Assembly (NCBI GenBank): GCA_043553855.1
Contig: CP121336.1
Location: forward strand, 868,001-932,000
Origin: JAUIAS01 sp030425395
Lineage (GTDB): Bacteria; Pseudomonadota; Alphaproteobacteria; Rhodobacterales; Rhodobacteraceae
DNA length: 64,000 nucleotides
Direction of reading: 5' to 3'
The notes under the pieces were generated by a model, which worked only from the letters and a program-made list of their open reading frames with translations, did no database searches and was not told where the DNA came from. Of the stretch, positions 1 to 8,493 are shown in pieces. Within the stretch, counting starts at the first letter, position 1. Each line of letters starts with the position of its first letter. Position numbers and translations under genes: made by a program.

Positions 1-804
1 AACCTGACATATAACGGCCATGACGGGACCGATTTTGCATTGCCCGACCGCGCCGCGATGAACCGTGGCGTGACCGTGCGCGCCGGTGCGGGTGGCGTCG
101 TTGTGGGAGCGCGTGATGGCATGGAAGACCGGATTTATTCCCCGGCCTTCAACGACGCCGTGCAAGGTCGTGAATGCGGCAATGGCGTTGTGATCGAGCA
201 TTTCGACGGTTGGGAAACCCAATACTGTCATTTGCGCAAGGGGTCTGTGACCGTGCGGACCGGAGACCGCGTCGTCGTCGGTGACAAACTGGGTGAAGTC
301 GGACTGAGCGGTCAGACAGAATTCCCGCATCTGCATCTATCCGTGCGCCGGAACGGCATCGCGGTGAACCCATTTGCCCCCAAAACACCGCAAAGCTGTG
401 ACCCAAACCTCGCGGATCGGCCCTTGTGGATCGACCCACCGGACTATGCGCCCGGCGGTGTGATCTCGATCGGATTTACAGACAGCTTGCCGGATTTCGA
501 TCAGATCAAAGCCGGGAACCTGTCGCGGCCCATGATGCCCACAGACGCCGTTGCGATTGTGCTGTTCGGCTTTGGCTATGGTGGCCTCAAGGGGGATCGG
601 ATCCACCTGTTCCTTTCCGGCCCAGCGGGCACCGTGATCGACCACACCGACATCTTGCCGCGGGACCGCGCGCAATTCTTTCGTGCGGCAGGCACCCGCC
701 TGCGCGGCACATCCTGGGCCCCTGGCACCTATCGCGCACGGGTCGCGATTGAACGCGACGGCCATCTTCTGGACCTGCGCGAGGATACATTGGAAATCCG
801 CTGA
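1..804 (+). CDS. M23 family metallopeptidase, 5'-truncated by window edge
   Basis: The frame is open from the first base, so the N-terminus lies outside the window; 267 residues are visible. It carries the M23 (LytM) zinc-site signature: a GHDGTD motif (H7 and D11 counted from the window's first codon) and a later HLH pair (H110, H112), with YCHL at about 77 between them. The family cleaves peptide cross-links of peptidoglycan in the periplasm, or acts as a non-catalytic regulator of amidases; the intact ligands suggest an active enzyme. About 125 further residues without a recognised domain follow the catalytic core. The gene is convergent with the OmpA-like gene and 2 bp separate their ends. 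Signal peptide and start cannot be judged. Confidence 0.85.
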   Translation, partial: NLTYNGHDGTDFALPDRAAMNRGVTVRAGAGGVVVGARDGMEDRIYSPAFNDAVQGRECGNGVVIEHFDGWETQYCHLRKGSVTVRTGDRVVVGDKLGEVGLSGQTEFPHLHLSVRRNGIAVNPFAPKTPQSCDPNLADRPLWIDPPDYAPGGVISIGFTDSLPDFDQIKAGNLSRPMMPTDAVAIVLFGFGYGGLKGDRIHLFLSGPAGTVIDHTDILPRDRAQFFRAAGTRLRGTSWAPGTYRARVAIERDGHLLDLREDTLEIR

Positions 805-806
805 CC

Positions 807-3335
807 CTATTTTTCAGTCAGCTTCAGTTCAATCCGACGGTTTTGCGCACGGGCTTCGGGTGTGTCGGCCGGGTTCACCGGCTGATACTCACCAAACCCG
901 TTCGCTGACAGACGTTCCGGCGGAAAACCCAGTTCGTCGCTCATGAAGCGAACAACCGACAGCGCGCGTGCCTGGCTGAGTTCCCAGTTGTCACGGAACA
1001 GGCCACCACGCGAAAACGGCACGTTGTCGGTATGGCCATCGACCTGAATGACCCAGTCAATTTCTGGCGGAATTGATGCCGAAACGTTCTGCAAGGTGCG
1101 CGCCACACCAGCGATTTCGGCGCGTCCTTCCTGCGACAGTTCTGCCTGACCGGGGGCAAACAGCACCTCAGAGGAAAACACGAACCGATCTCCTACGATT
1201 CGGACACCGTCTTCCTCTCCCAGAATTTCGCGCATGCGGCCAAAAAATTCGGACCGGTATTTTTCAAGATCCTTGGCCTGTTCGGCCAGCCTGCGCGCCT
1301 CTTCCTCCAACCGTTTGCGTTCCGCCTCTTCCAACTGACGGCGCCTGCGTTCTTCGCCCGCGGCCCGCGCAAGCGCAGCGTTCAGATCGCTGCCCAACGA
1401 TTGCAATTGGACCTGTGCAGCAGCATCGCGGGCGGCGGCTTCGTCCAGCAAAGCCTGCAAACTGCCAAGCTGGGAACGCAATTCCGCAACCTGCCGGCTC
1501 AGAAGTGCAACCTGTCGCTGGCTTTCCTCGGATTTGACCTCTTCGTTTTTCAGCGCTTCGCGCGCCTGCCCCAACAGAACGGCCTGTTGTTCGGCGCGGG
1601 TCATCTGCTGAGTAGCGACGCTTTGAGCAGCGGTTTGCGCAGCTAATGCGGCCAAAAGGCGGTTCTCCAGTTCCTCACGATCTGCACTGGCAGCCCGTGC
1701 GATTTGCAGGTCTTCCAAAGCACGCAAAAGCCGCCGTTCTATGTCTGCGCGGTTGGTTTCAGTGCTTTCGGCCTGTTGACGCGCAATGGCAAGATCGGCA
1801 CGGGCTTGTGCCAGTGCATCCCTAAGCTCGGCTTCGGCAGCCTGTGCTTGCGTCAGATTTTCCCGTGCCTGCGCCAAGCTATCCTGAGCCTCGGCAAGGG
1901 CGGCGCGCAATTGGGTTTCAGTGCCCTGCGCCGCGTCTTCCGCCACGGCAAGATCGGCGCGGGCCCGCGCCAGTTCTGCGCGCAAGTCGGATACGGTGGT
2001 TTGCGCTTCTTCCAGATCTGCTCGGGCCTGAGCCAGCGCGCCACGCAGTTGCGCCTCGGTCCCTTGTGCGGCATCGCGCGCGCCGGTCAGTTCGGCTTGC
2101 AAGGCCGCAATATCCGCGCGCAGGTCATCTTGGGTTGTTTGCGCGTTGCGCTGAACCAGAGCAAGCTCCTGCTCAAGCGCGAACCGCGCCGCTTCGGTCT
2201 GCACCAACGCGTCACGCGCGGCGGCAAGGTCATCCTGCGTTTGCGCCAGAGCGCTGCGCAATTCGTCAATCATTGCCCGCGCTGTATCTTGCGAGGTTTC
2301 CAGATCCGCGCGTGTGTCCGACAGATCGGTCTGCGCTTGCGCACGGGCTTTTTCTTCGGCCTCAAGCTGCGCGAGAACCAAGGTCAGGCGCTCGGCCAGC
2401 GCATCGCGATCCGCCAACTGTCCGGTTAACGCATCATTGCGGGTCAACGCCTCGGCCAACCGCGCATCCAGATCTTTGCGCGCGGCTTCTGCTCCGGCCA
2501 AGAGGGTAAGCGTATCTTCGGCCCGTTGCCTTTGCTCTTCAAGCGCCAAGGTCATCGCCGTCAATTCAGCATCAGCATCAGCCAGCTTTTCGCGCAGGGC
2601 CTGCGCCGCTGCGGCCTCGGCCAGACGGGCGGCTTCCTTATCGCTCAGGGTGGATTGCAGGTCATCGACCTGCGTTTCCAGCGCGGCAATTTCTTGGCTC
2701 GCCTGATCCTGCTGAACCCGCAGATCAGCGAGCAAGGCTTCCAGCGCTTCGCGTTGCGCTGCAGCCAGCCGCGCGGCTTCGACTTGTGCGTCGATTTCGG
2801 ACCGGCTGCGCGCCAAAGCAAGGGTGAGCGTGTCCCGTTCCGACAAAAGGTCGGCGCGGGCTTCTTCCAGCTCGGCCCGCACCGCTTCGAGATCGGCGAT
2901 CGTGCCTCGCGCGTCGTCGCGATCAGCAATCAGGGCAGCGACCTGTGCTTCGAAATCGGTAATACGCGAGGCCGCTTCGGCCAGTGCCGCATCTTGTTCG
3001 GCGCGTGCCTGCGTCAGGGCGGCGATGGTTGCGTTTTGCTCGGAAACCCTGTCCTGCGCGGCATTCAGCGTGGCCGTCAACGCCCCGAGGCGCGCTTCAA
3101 GCTGATTGCCGCGGCGTTCCTCCAACCCTAGGGCCTGCGCCAGCGCGGCGACCTCGGCATTCAAGGCGTCCAGCCTGTCTTCCTGGCCGGAAATGGTTTC
3201 GCGCAGCACGAACTGCACCACCATAAAGATGGTCAGAACGAACATAAGCACCAACAAAAGGCCGCTCATTGCATCCACAAAACCGGGCCAGATCGACCCC
3301 TGGAACCGCTGGCCTGTGCGACGCGACAGGGGCAT
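807..3335 (-). CDS. OmpA/MotB-like peptidoglycan-binding protein with very long coiled coil
   Basis: 842 residues. The N-terminus has one membrane span (about residues 17-45) in which Asp21 sits in a WPGFVDAMSGLL context, matching the proton-site Asp of MotB/TolR-type proteins. Residues of about 48-690 are a nearly uninterrupted Ala/Glu/Gln/Arg-rich heptad region, partly built of near-repeated ALAQARADL-type units. The C-terminal 150 residues form an OmpA-like peptidoglycan-binding domain (DGHTDNVPF, ELSQARA, NRRIEL). It follows the MotA/ExbB-like gene by 3 bp in the same operon, so the two probably form a proton-driven inner-membrane complex anchored to the cell wall. Family analogy (MotAB, TolQR-Pal, ZorAB) is known; the actual work done is unknown. 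The coiled coil is far longer than in MotB. Confidence 0.85.
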   Translation of the reverse strand: MPLSRRTGQRFQGSIWPGFVDAMSGLLLVLMFVLTIFMVVQFVLRETISGQEDRLDALNAEVAALAQALGLEERRGNQLEARLGALTATLNAAQDRVSEQNATIAALTQARAEQDAALAEAASRITDFEAQVAALIADRDDARGTIADLEAVRAELEEARADLLSERDTLTLALARSRSEIDAQVEAARLAAAQREALEALLADLRVQQDQASQEIAALETQVDDLQSTLSDKEAARLAEAAAAQALREKLADADAELTAMTLALEEQRQRAEDTLTLLAGAEAARKDLDARLAEALTRNDALTGQLADRDALAERLTLVLAQLEAEEKARAQAQTDLSDTRADLETSQDTARAMIDELRSALAQTQDDLAAARDALVQTEAARFALEQELALVQRNAQTTQDDLRADIAALQAELTGARDAAQGTEAQLRGALAQARADLEEAQTTVSDLRAELARARADLAVAEDAAQGTETQLRAALAEAQDSLAQARENLTQAQAAEAELRDALAQARADLAIARQQAESTETNRADIERRLLRALEDLQIARAASADREELENRLLAALAAQTAAQSVATQQMTRAEQQAVLLGQAREALKNEEVKSEESQRQVALLSRQVAELRSQLGSLQALLDEAAARDAAAQVQLQSLGSDLNAALARAAGEERRRRQLEEAERKRLEEEARRLAEQAKDLEKYRSEFFGRMREILGEEDGVRIVGDRFVFSSEVLFAPGQAELSQEGRAEIAGVARTLQNVSASIPPEIDWVIQVDGHTDNVPFSRGGLFRDNWELSQARALSVVRFMSDELGFPPERLSANGFGEYQPVNPADTPEARAQNRRIELKLTEK

Positions 3336-3338
3336 GGG

Positions 3339-4553
3339 TCAGGAATCTTCCGGCGGGTTAATGTCGTTGGACGTGGGCGCACGGCGCGAAATCCGTTCGG
3401 AACGGGTGCCTTCATGGCGGGTGCTCAGACCATGGATCAGCCCTTCTGTTCCACGCCGCAATTCTGCAAGGCTTTCCTGACGGCCCGCGGATATCTCTTC
3501 AAGAATGCGCAGCATCTGCACGTCAATGGATCGCAGCCGCATACGGCTTTCGGCGTCGATGCCCTCGCCCGCGTGATCCCGCAGGTATTCCAATAGCCGT
3601 TCTTGCCCGGCTGCCACGCGATCCAGCGCCTCGGTCGTGGTGTCGCTGCGATCCAGCCGCGCGGTCATGTCCTGAATACTATCGACCAAGGCATCCAGCT
3701 TGCGATCCACATTTGATCGGCTTTCGTCGGAATGCGCGAACAGGGCCTGAAGAGCATCCATCTGAGCGGCCATGTGATCAAGGGCGCGGCCAATCGCATC
3801 GGATGCGCCGCCATCTTCGCCCGAAGAGAACCCGACACTGGTGATCGAAGACAACCATTCCTCAAGTTCCCGGTAGAACCGGTTTTGTCCGTGCCCCGCA
3901 AACAGTTCAAGCAAGCCGACGATCAACGATCCCGCCAATCCAAGGAGCGAGGACGAAAACGCAACCCCCATACCACCCAACTGTGCCTCAAGGCCGGTCA
4001 TGAGGCGGCTGAATACCTGACTGCTTTCTTCCCCGTCCTGCGGAGCAAGGCTGCGGATCGTCTCGACGACCGCAGGAACCGTGGTCGCCAGACCATAAAA
4101 CGTCCCCAGCAACCCGAGAAAGATCAAAAGGTTGACAATATAACGCGTGATTTCCCGCGCCTCGTCGATGCGCGTGGCCAGAGAATCAAGGATCGACCGG
4201 GTGGACGATGCCCCAAGCTGGGAACGCGCCCCACGCGACCGCAACAACGATGCCAGCGGAGCAAGCAGGCGCGGAGCCTTGGCGCGCGCCGAGGTTTCAC
4301 CCGCCGCAAACCGTTCGATCCAGCGCACCGACCCGATCAGTGTAAACACCTGCCAAAAACAGGCGATCACACCCAAGCAAAAGACAAAGGCGATAAACCC
4401 GTTCAGGTAAGGGTTGGCTTGAAACACGGGCAGCACATTGGGCAGCGCCAGAAACGCGCCGCTTCCGGCAAGCCCAAGCACGATCAGCATCGACAGAATC
4501 TGTCGAACCGGCTGGGAAAACTGTGGTCTTGGTTCGCGTCGCGCCTGTGCCAT
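3339..4553 (-). CDS. MotA/TolQ/ExbB-like proton channel family protein
   Basis: 404 residues with hydrophobic segments at about 20-42, 50-72, 137-160 and 193-220, the last two in the arrangement of the MotA/TolQ/ExbB proton-channel fold (LIFLGLLGTFYGLATT, then GMGVAFSSSLLGLAGSL). Residues of about 240-400 are cytoplasmic, charged and helical, with several short heptad stretches. It is the first gene of a two-gene operon with the OmpA/MotB-like partner. In this family several copies of this subunit surround two copies of the single-span Asp-carrying partner and couple ion flow to rotation or force. Substrate or cellular role is not visible. Confidence 0.85.
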   Translation of the reverse strand: MAQARREPRPQFSQPVRQILSMLIVLGLAGSGAFLALPNVLPVFQANPYLNGFIAFVFCLGVIACFWQVFTLIGSVRWIERFAAGETSARAKAPRLLAPLASLLRSRGARSQLGASSTRSILDSLATRIDEAREITRYIVNLLIFLGLLGTFYGLATTVPAVVETIRSLAPQDGEESSQVFSRLMTGLEAQLGGMGVAFSSSLLGLAGSLIVGLLELFAGHGQNRFYRELEEWLSSITSVGFSSGEDGGASDAIGRALDHMAAQMDALQALFAHSDESRSNVDRKLDALVDSIQDMTARLDRSDTTTEALDRVAAGQERLLEYLRDHAGEGIDAESRMRLRSIDVQMLRILEEISAGRQESLAELRRGTEGLIHGLSTRHEGTRSERISRRAPTSNDINPPEDS

Positions 4554-4623
4554 GCGGCGTGGTCCTGCAACCTGTTCTGCTCAGCCCTGTTTCTACAAGG
4601 AATTGGATAAAAGAGCCAAGGCT

Positions 4624-5148
4624 TTATCCGGCAAGCGCCCGGACGCGGCCAGACAACCACTCCAAATCCGGATCATGCAGGCCGATTTCACTCAGATGGC
4701 TGGCCGTATTCCACAGGTATTCGCTATTGGGACCGCGCCCGCCGTGGGCGTTGGCAATGATCCGGGCCTGTTCCTCAAGCGGCAAGTTCCCGCAATATTG
4801 CACGTGATCGGGATCTACCACATAGGTCACCGCCTCGACACGTTCACCTGAATGCAGGTCGATATCCAGCATCCGTTCCAAATAGGCCGAGGACACCAGT
4901 TCGCGTTCGCGCAAGTAGGCAAGCGTTTCGTCCTCTTGTCCGTCCGCCACCTTGAGGGCAAGCCCGCTGCACCGCGCGCCGTCCACCGCGTCCAAAGCCA
5001 AGACAAGGCCAGGCTCCTGCTCGGTGCCACGATGGTGGATCGAACGCATGCAAAAAGACCGCGCATAGCCCACAAGAGTGGCTGCTTCGCTGCGCGCGAC
5101 GGTGAAACCGGGGTTCCACAAAAGTGATCCGTATCCGAAAACCCACAT
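4624..5148 (-). CDS. gamma-glutamylcyclotransferase, ChaC-like
   Basis: 174 residues from the ATG that opens MWVFGYGSLLW, the canonical N-terminus of the ChaC family, in which the YGSL loop binds the gamma-glutamyl group. ChaC enzymes act on glutathione, releasing 5-oxoproline and Cys-Gly. The frame stays open upstream, but the extra sequence looks non-coding (Arg/Pro/Cys-rich, no homology), so the start at 5148 is chosen. A glutamate in the YLREREL segment is a candidate for the catalytic acid. It is divergent from the DUF2125 gene, with 71 bp between them. Confidence 0.87.
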   Translation of the reverse strand: MWVFGYGSLLWNPGFTVARSEAATLVGYARSFCMRSIHHRGTEQEPGLVLALDAVDGARCSGLALKVADGQEDETLAYLRERELVSSAYLERMLDIDLHSGERVEAVTYVVDPDHVQYCGNLPLEEQARIIANAHGGRGPNSEYLWNTASHLSEIGLHDPDLEWLSGRVRALAG

Positions 5149-5219
5149 GACGCTTTGGCTGGTCCCGTTGAAACGCGGTCTGTAAACACCAATTCGAACG
5201 GGAACGAAAGGGTGACAGG

Positions 5220-6224
5220 ATGCGACGACTGGTCTGGGCCGTGATCTTGCTGGGCAGCCTGACCAGTATCTGGTGGGTTGTGGCCGCCGAACTCTGGTCG
5301 CGGTCGTTATCGCAATGGTTCGACCATCAGCGCAATCGCGGCTGGCTCGCGGAATACACTTCGCTCGACACCACGGGATTTCCAACGCGCCACGTCACCC
5401 GCATTGCCGCACCCGCCCTGGCCGATCCGGGCACCGGCGCGGCATGGCAGGCAGAGGCGCTGACACTCGACAGCCCGGCAATCTGGCCAGGCGATCTGAG
5501 AGTGCACTTTGCCGATGGGCCGCAACGGTTGGCGTGGCTTGACCGGCGCGCGGCGCTGCAAACCACCGATATGGTTGCGCAACTGTCGCTGCGGCCTGGC
5601 ACCTCACTCAGCTTGCGTGCGCTTGGGCTGACATCCGGACCGTGGGCCCTGAGCGACGATCAAGGCGTGGCGGCGATGTCCGCGCAAGGCTTGACCCTTG
5701 CCATGAACGCAACCGACATACCCGAACGCTATTCTCTCGAATTGGCCGCGCCGGGTTTTTTGCCGGGCGACACCTTGCGCCGAATTGTGCGCGCGGCCCC
5801 GGCCCTGCCGCAGCGGTTCGATCGGCTTGAGGTCGCGGCGGATGTCACCTTTGACACCCCGTGGGATCGGCGCGCGCTGGAACACCGCAGACCGCAGCCG
5901 CGCATTCTGCATCTGCGGCGCGCCGATGCGTGGTGGGGAAACTTGCGCGTCTCAGCGGCAGGCAAGCTTGATATCGACGCGGCGGGCATCCCTACCGGCA
6001 CATTGGAACTGCGCGCTGAAAACTGGCGGGACATGCTGCGCATGGCCGAACAGAGCGGCGCCCTGCCCGCTTCTGCTGCCGGATCGGCAGAACGTTTGTT
6101 GTCTTTCCTTGCAGGCCTTGGCGGCGCGCCCGATATTCTTGAGGCGCAAATTAACTTTCGCGGCGGTGTCATGGCGCTGGGTCCGATCCCGATTGGCCCG
6201 GCCCCACGCCTGATCCTGCGTTAG
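5220..6224 (+). CDS. DUF2125 domain-containing protein
   Basis: 334 residues. An N-terminal hydrophobic segment (about 3-23) acts as signal anchor or signal peptide. The rest has the pattern of the DUF2125 family, which is widespread in Rhodobacteraceae and has no assigned function: a WFDHQRNRGW segment, repeated short beta-rich blocks, and a C-terminal GPIPIGPAP segment. An envelope or periplasmic location is inferred from the leader. The ATG follows the ribosome-binding sequence GAAAGGGTG. The last 4 bp overlap the end of the convergent prephenate dehydrogenase gene. Confidence 0.8.
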   Translation: MRRLVWAVILLGSLTSIWWVVAAELWSRSLSQWFDHQRNRGWLAEYTSLDTTGFPTRHVTRIAAPALADPGTGAAWQAEALTLDSPAIWPGDLRVHFADGPQRLAWLDRRAALQTTDMVAQLSLRPGTSLSLRALGLTSGPWALSDDQGVAAMSAQGLTLAMNATDIPERYSLELAAPGFLPGDTLRRIVRAAPALPQRFDRLEVAADVTFDTPWDRRALEHRRPQPRILHLRRADAWWGNLRVSAAGKLDIDAAGIPTGTLELRAENWRDMLRMAEQSGALPASAAGSAERLLSFLAGLGGAPDILEAQINFRGGVMALGPIPIGPAPRLILR

Positions 6225-7150
6225 GGTTGATCCTTGGTGACCGTGCCGCGTCCGAAATTGGGGGCGTCGGTGTCCTGACCCGCTTCGATGATCCCACGAC
6301 GGATCGCACGGGTGCGGGTAAAGTAATCGTGCAGATGATCACCGTCACCGGTGCGAATAGCCCGCTGAAGGGCAAAAAGCTCTTCGGTAAAGCGCCCCAG
6401 AATTTCCAGAGTAGCGTCCTTGTTGGTCAGAAAGACGTCGCGCCACATCGTCGGATCAGAGGCCGCAATACGGGTAAAGTCGCGAAAGCCCGCCGCCGAG
6501 TATTTGATCACTTCGCTGTCGGTCACCCGGCGCAGATCGTCGGCCACACCCACCATTGTATAGGCAATCAGGTGCGGCGCGTGACTGGTCACAGCAAGAA
6601 CAAGATCGTGGTGCTCGGCATCCATCACATCGACATTTGAGCCCAGCCCTTCCCAAAGCGTCCGCAACCGGGCAACCGCATCGGGATCACTGTCTTCACC
6701 GGGCACCAAAAGGCACCAACGGTTGTCGAACAGCTCTGCAAACCCGGATCGGGGACCCGAGTGTTCGGTTCCTGCCAATGGGTGGGCGGGCACGAAATGC
6801 ACGCCTTCGGGAATCTGCGGGCCGACGGCGTCGATCACATGGTGTTTGACCGATCCCACATCGCTGACCGTGCACCCCGGTGCCAGATGCGGCGCGATTT
6901 CGGCCATGACCGCGCCCATCGCACCCACGGGAACACAAAGAACAACCAGATCGGCCCCCTTGACGGCCTCTGCGGCGGTGTCCTCGATCCGGTCGCAAAG
7001 CCCGATCTCGCGGGCCGTGTCGCGGGTTTCCTCAGACCGGGCGTAACCCACGACTTCTCCAGCAAGGCCGCCGCGACGGGCCGCCCAGAACATGGACGAC
7101 GCGATCAGACCCAGCCCGATCAGTGCAATGCGATCATATACCTTGGTCAT
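6221..7150 (-). CDS. prephenate/arogenate dehydrogenase
   Basis: 309 residues. The N-terminus is a Rossmann fold (LIGLGLIASSMFWAARRG). A HPLAGTEHSGP motif near residue 135 is the substrate/catalytic region of TyrA-type dehydrogenases, which oxidatively decarboxylate prephenate or arogenate in tyrosine synthesis. It has no chorismate mutase or ACT domain, so it is the single-function form of about 300 residues. Its ATG overlaps the stop of the upstream aminotransferase gene by 4 bp, indicating translational coupling; the pair gives a two-step aromatic amino-acid module. The preference for prephenate or arogenate cannot be read from the sequence. Confidence 0.92.
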   Translation of the reverse strand: MTKVYDRIALIGLGLIASSMFWAARRGGLAGEVVGYARSEETRDTAREIGLCDRIEDTAAEAVKGADLVVLCVPVGAMGAVMAEIAPHLAPGCTVSDVGSVKHHVIDAVGPQIPEGVHFVPAHPLAGTEHSGPRSGFAELFDNRWCLLVPGEDSDPDAVARLRTLWEGLGSNVDVMDAEHHDLVLAVTSHAPHLIAYTMVGVADDLRRVTDSEVIKYSAAGFRDFTRIAASDPTMWRDVFLTNKDATLEILGRFTEELFALQRAIRTGDGDHLHDYFTRTRAIRRGIIEAGQDTDAPNFGRGTVTKDQP

Positions 7151-8229
7151 ACCATCCCCCGGAATTCAGCCATGGCATCCAGAACGCGGGTCACATCTTC
7201 GGGTCGGCCCACGGTGATCCGCAAGGCTTCGGGGAAACCGTATCCCTTGACCAGACGCACCAGAATACCCTGCGTCTTGAAATGCGCTTCTGCTGCGGTG
7301 GCTTCGGCCTCGTCGCCAAATCTGGCCAGAACGAAATTCGCGAAACTGTCATCACAGGCAATGCCCATCTGGCGCAAACCGCCCGTCAGGCGCGCGCGCT
7401 CCTCGGTGTTCACGCGGCGGCATGTGTCCACAAAATCCGTATCTCGCACTGCGGCTTCGGCCCCAGCCAACGCCAGAAGCGACATATTGAACGGCCCCCG
7501 CACACGGTTGAGCACATCAATAATCGCACGCGGGGCATAGCCCCACCCGACGCGCAAACCGCCAAGCCCATAGATCTTGGAGAACGTCCGCGTCATCACA
7601 ACGTTATTGCGCGCCTCGACCAGCGATGCGCCGCCATCATAGCCATCGACAAACTCAGCATATGCCCCGTCCAGCACCAGCAGGCAGCTCTCCGGCACGC
7701 CATCCGCCAACCGTTCCAGTTCTGACATCGGCAACATCGTGCCCGTCGGGTTGGCCGGATTGGCAATGTAAATCAGACGGGTATCCCCTGTGATCGCACC
7801 GAGAACCGCATCCACGTCCACAACGCGATCCTTTTCCGGAGCAACGACCGGGGTGGCCCCAGCGGCACGCGCAACGATGGGATAGATTGAAAACCCGTGT
7901 TCGGTATAAAGAACCTCATCCCCCTCGCCGGCATAACAAAGAGCAAGAAGGCTCAGGATTTCGTCCGATCCGACGCCCATGATGATGCGGTCAGGATCCA
8001 GACCGTGCACATCGGCAATCGCTGCGCGCACCGGCGCATGATCAATGCTGGGATAGCGGTGCAGATTGACAGCCGCCGCCTGAACCGCCTCGGTTGCGGG
8101 CCCCGATGGGCCAAAGGGGTTTTCATTGGAGGACAGCTTTAGAACATCTGTCACGCCGTCGATATGCGACGCCCCACCCTGATAAAGGGCGATGTCCAGA
8201 ATACCGGGCTGTGGGGCGATCACGCGCAT
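7147..8229 (-). CDS. hisC: histidinol-phosphate / aromatic aminotransferase
   Basis: 360 residues, a class I/II PLP aminotransferase of the HisC branch. Motifs: SSNENPFGPS (33-42), NPANPTG (157-163), and the PLP lysine K218 in TFSKIYGLGGLRVGW. HisC converts imidazole acetol-phosphate to histidinol phosphate, and many alphaproteobacterial HisC proteins also transaminate aromatic keto acids. Translational coupling to the prephenate dehydrogenase supports a role in tyrosine/phenylalanine synthesis here, either alone or in addition to histidine. It is the first gene of the minus-strand pair and is divergent from the LpxR-like gene across 264 bp. Confidence 0.92.
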   Translation of the reverse strand: MRVIAPQPGILDIALYQGGASHIDGVTDVLKLSSNENPFGPSGPATEAVQAAAVNLHRYPSIDHAPVRAAIADVHGLDPDRIIMGVGSDEILSLLALCYAGEGDEVLYTEHGFSIYPIVARAAGATPVVAPEKDRVVDVDAVLGAITGDTRLIYIANPANPTGTMLPMSELERLADGVPESCLLVLDGAYAEFVDGYDGGASLVEARNNVVMTRTFSKIYGLGGLRVGWGYAPRAIIDVLNRVRGPFNMSLLALAGAEAAVRDTDFVDTCRRVNTEERARLTGGLRQMGIACDDSFANFVLARFGDEAEATAAEAHFKTQGILVRLVKGYGFPEALRITVGRPEDVTRVLDAMAEFRGMV

Positions 8230-8493
8230 CGGGGGCTCCCTGTCTGATAGTCGCGGGCTTCATACTCTTACTGTCCAGTATGCGCCAGCCCTGCAGAAAG
8301 TGGCCGACCGGAAATCGGTGTTGTCGATGTGAACCCGCAATATCTGGTCCTCAACAAGTCAACAGAGCGGCAAAACAGCGGCAACGCGTTTTTTCGGCCA
8401 CCCCGACTGTGGCCTGCCTGCACTAGCCCGCACGGGTAGAAACGGCCTAACTTCAGACGGCCCGGGGGGGCACCAGATCGGATCGGACTCACG

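Noticed and set aside
807..4553. Zorya defence system (ZorAB)
   Set aside because: A motor pair is present, but no ZorC, ZorD or ZorE gene is adjacent; the neighbours are ordinary chromosomal genes.
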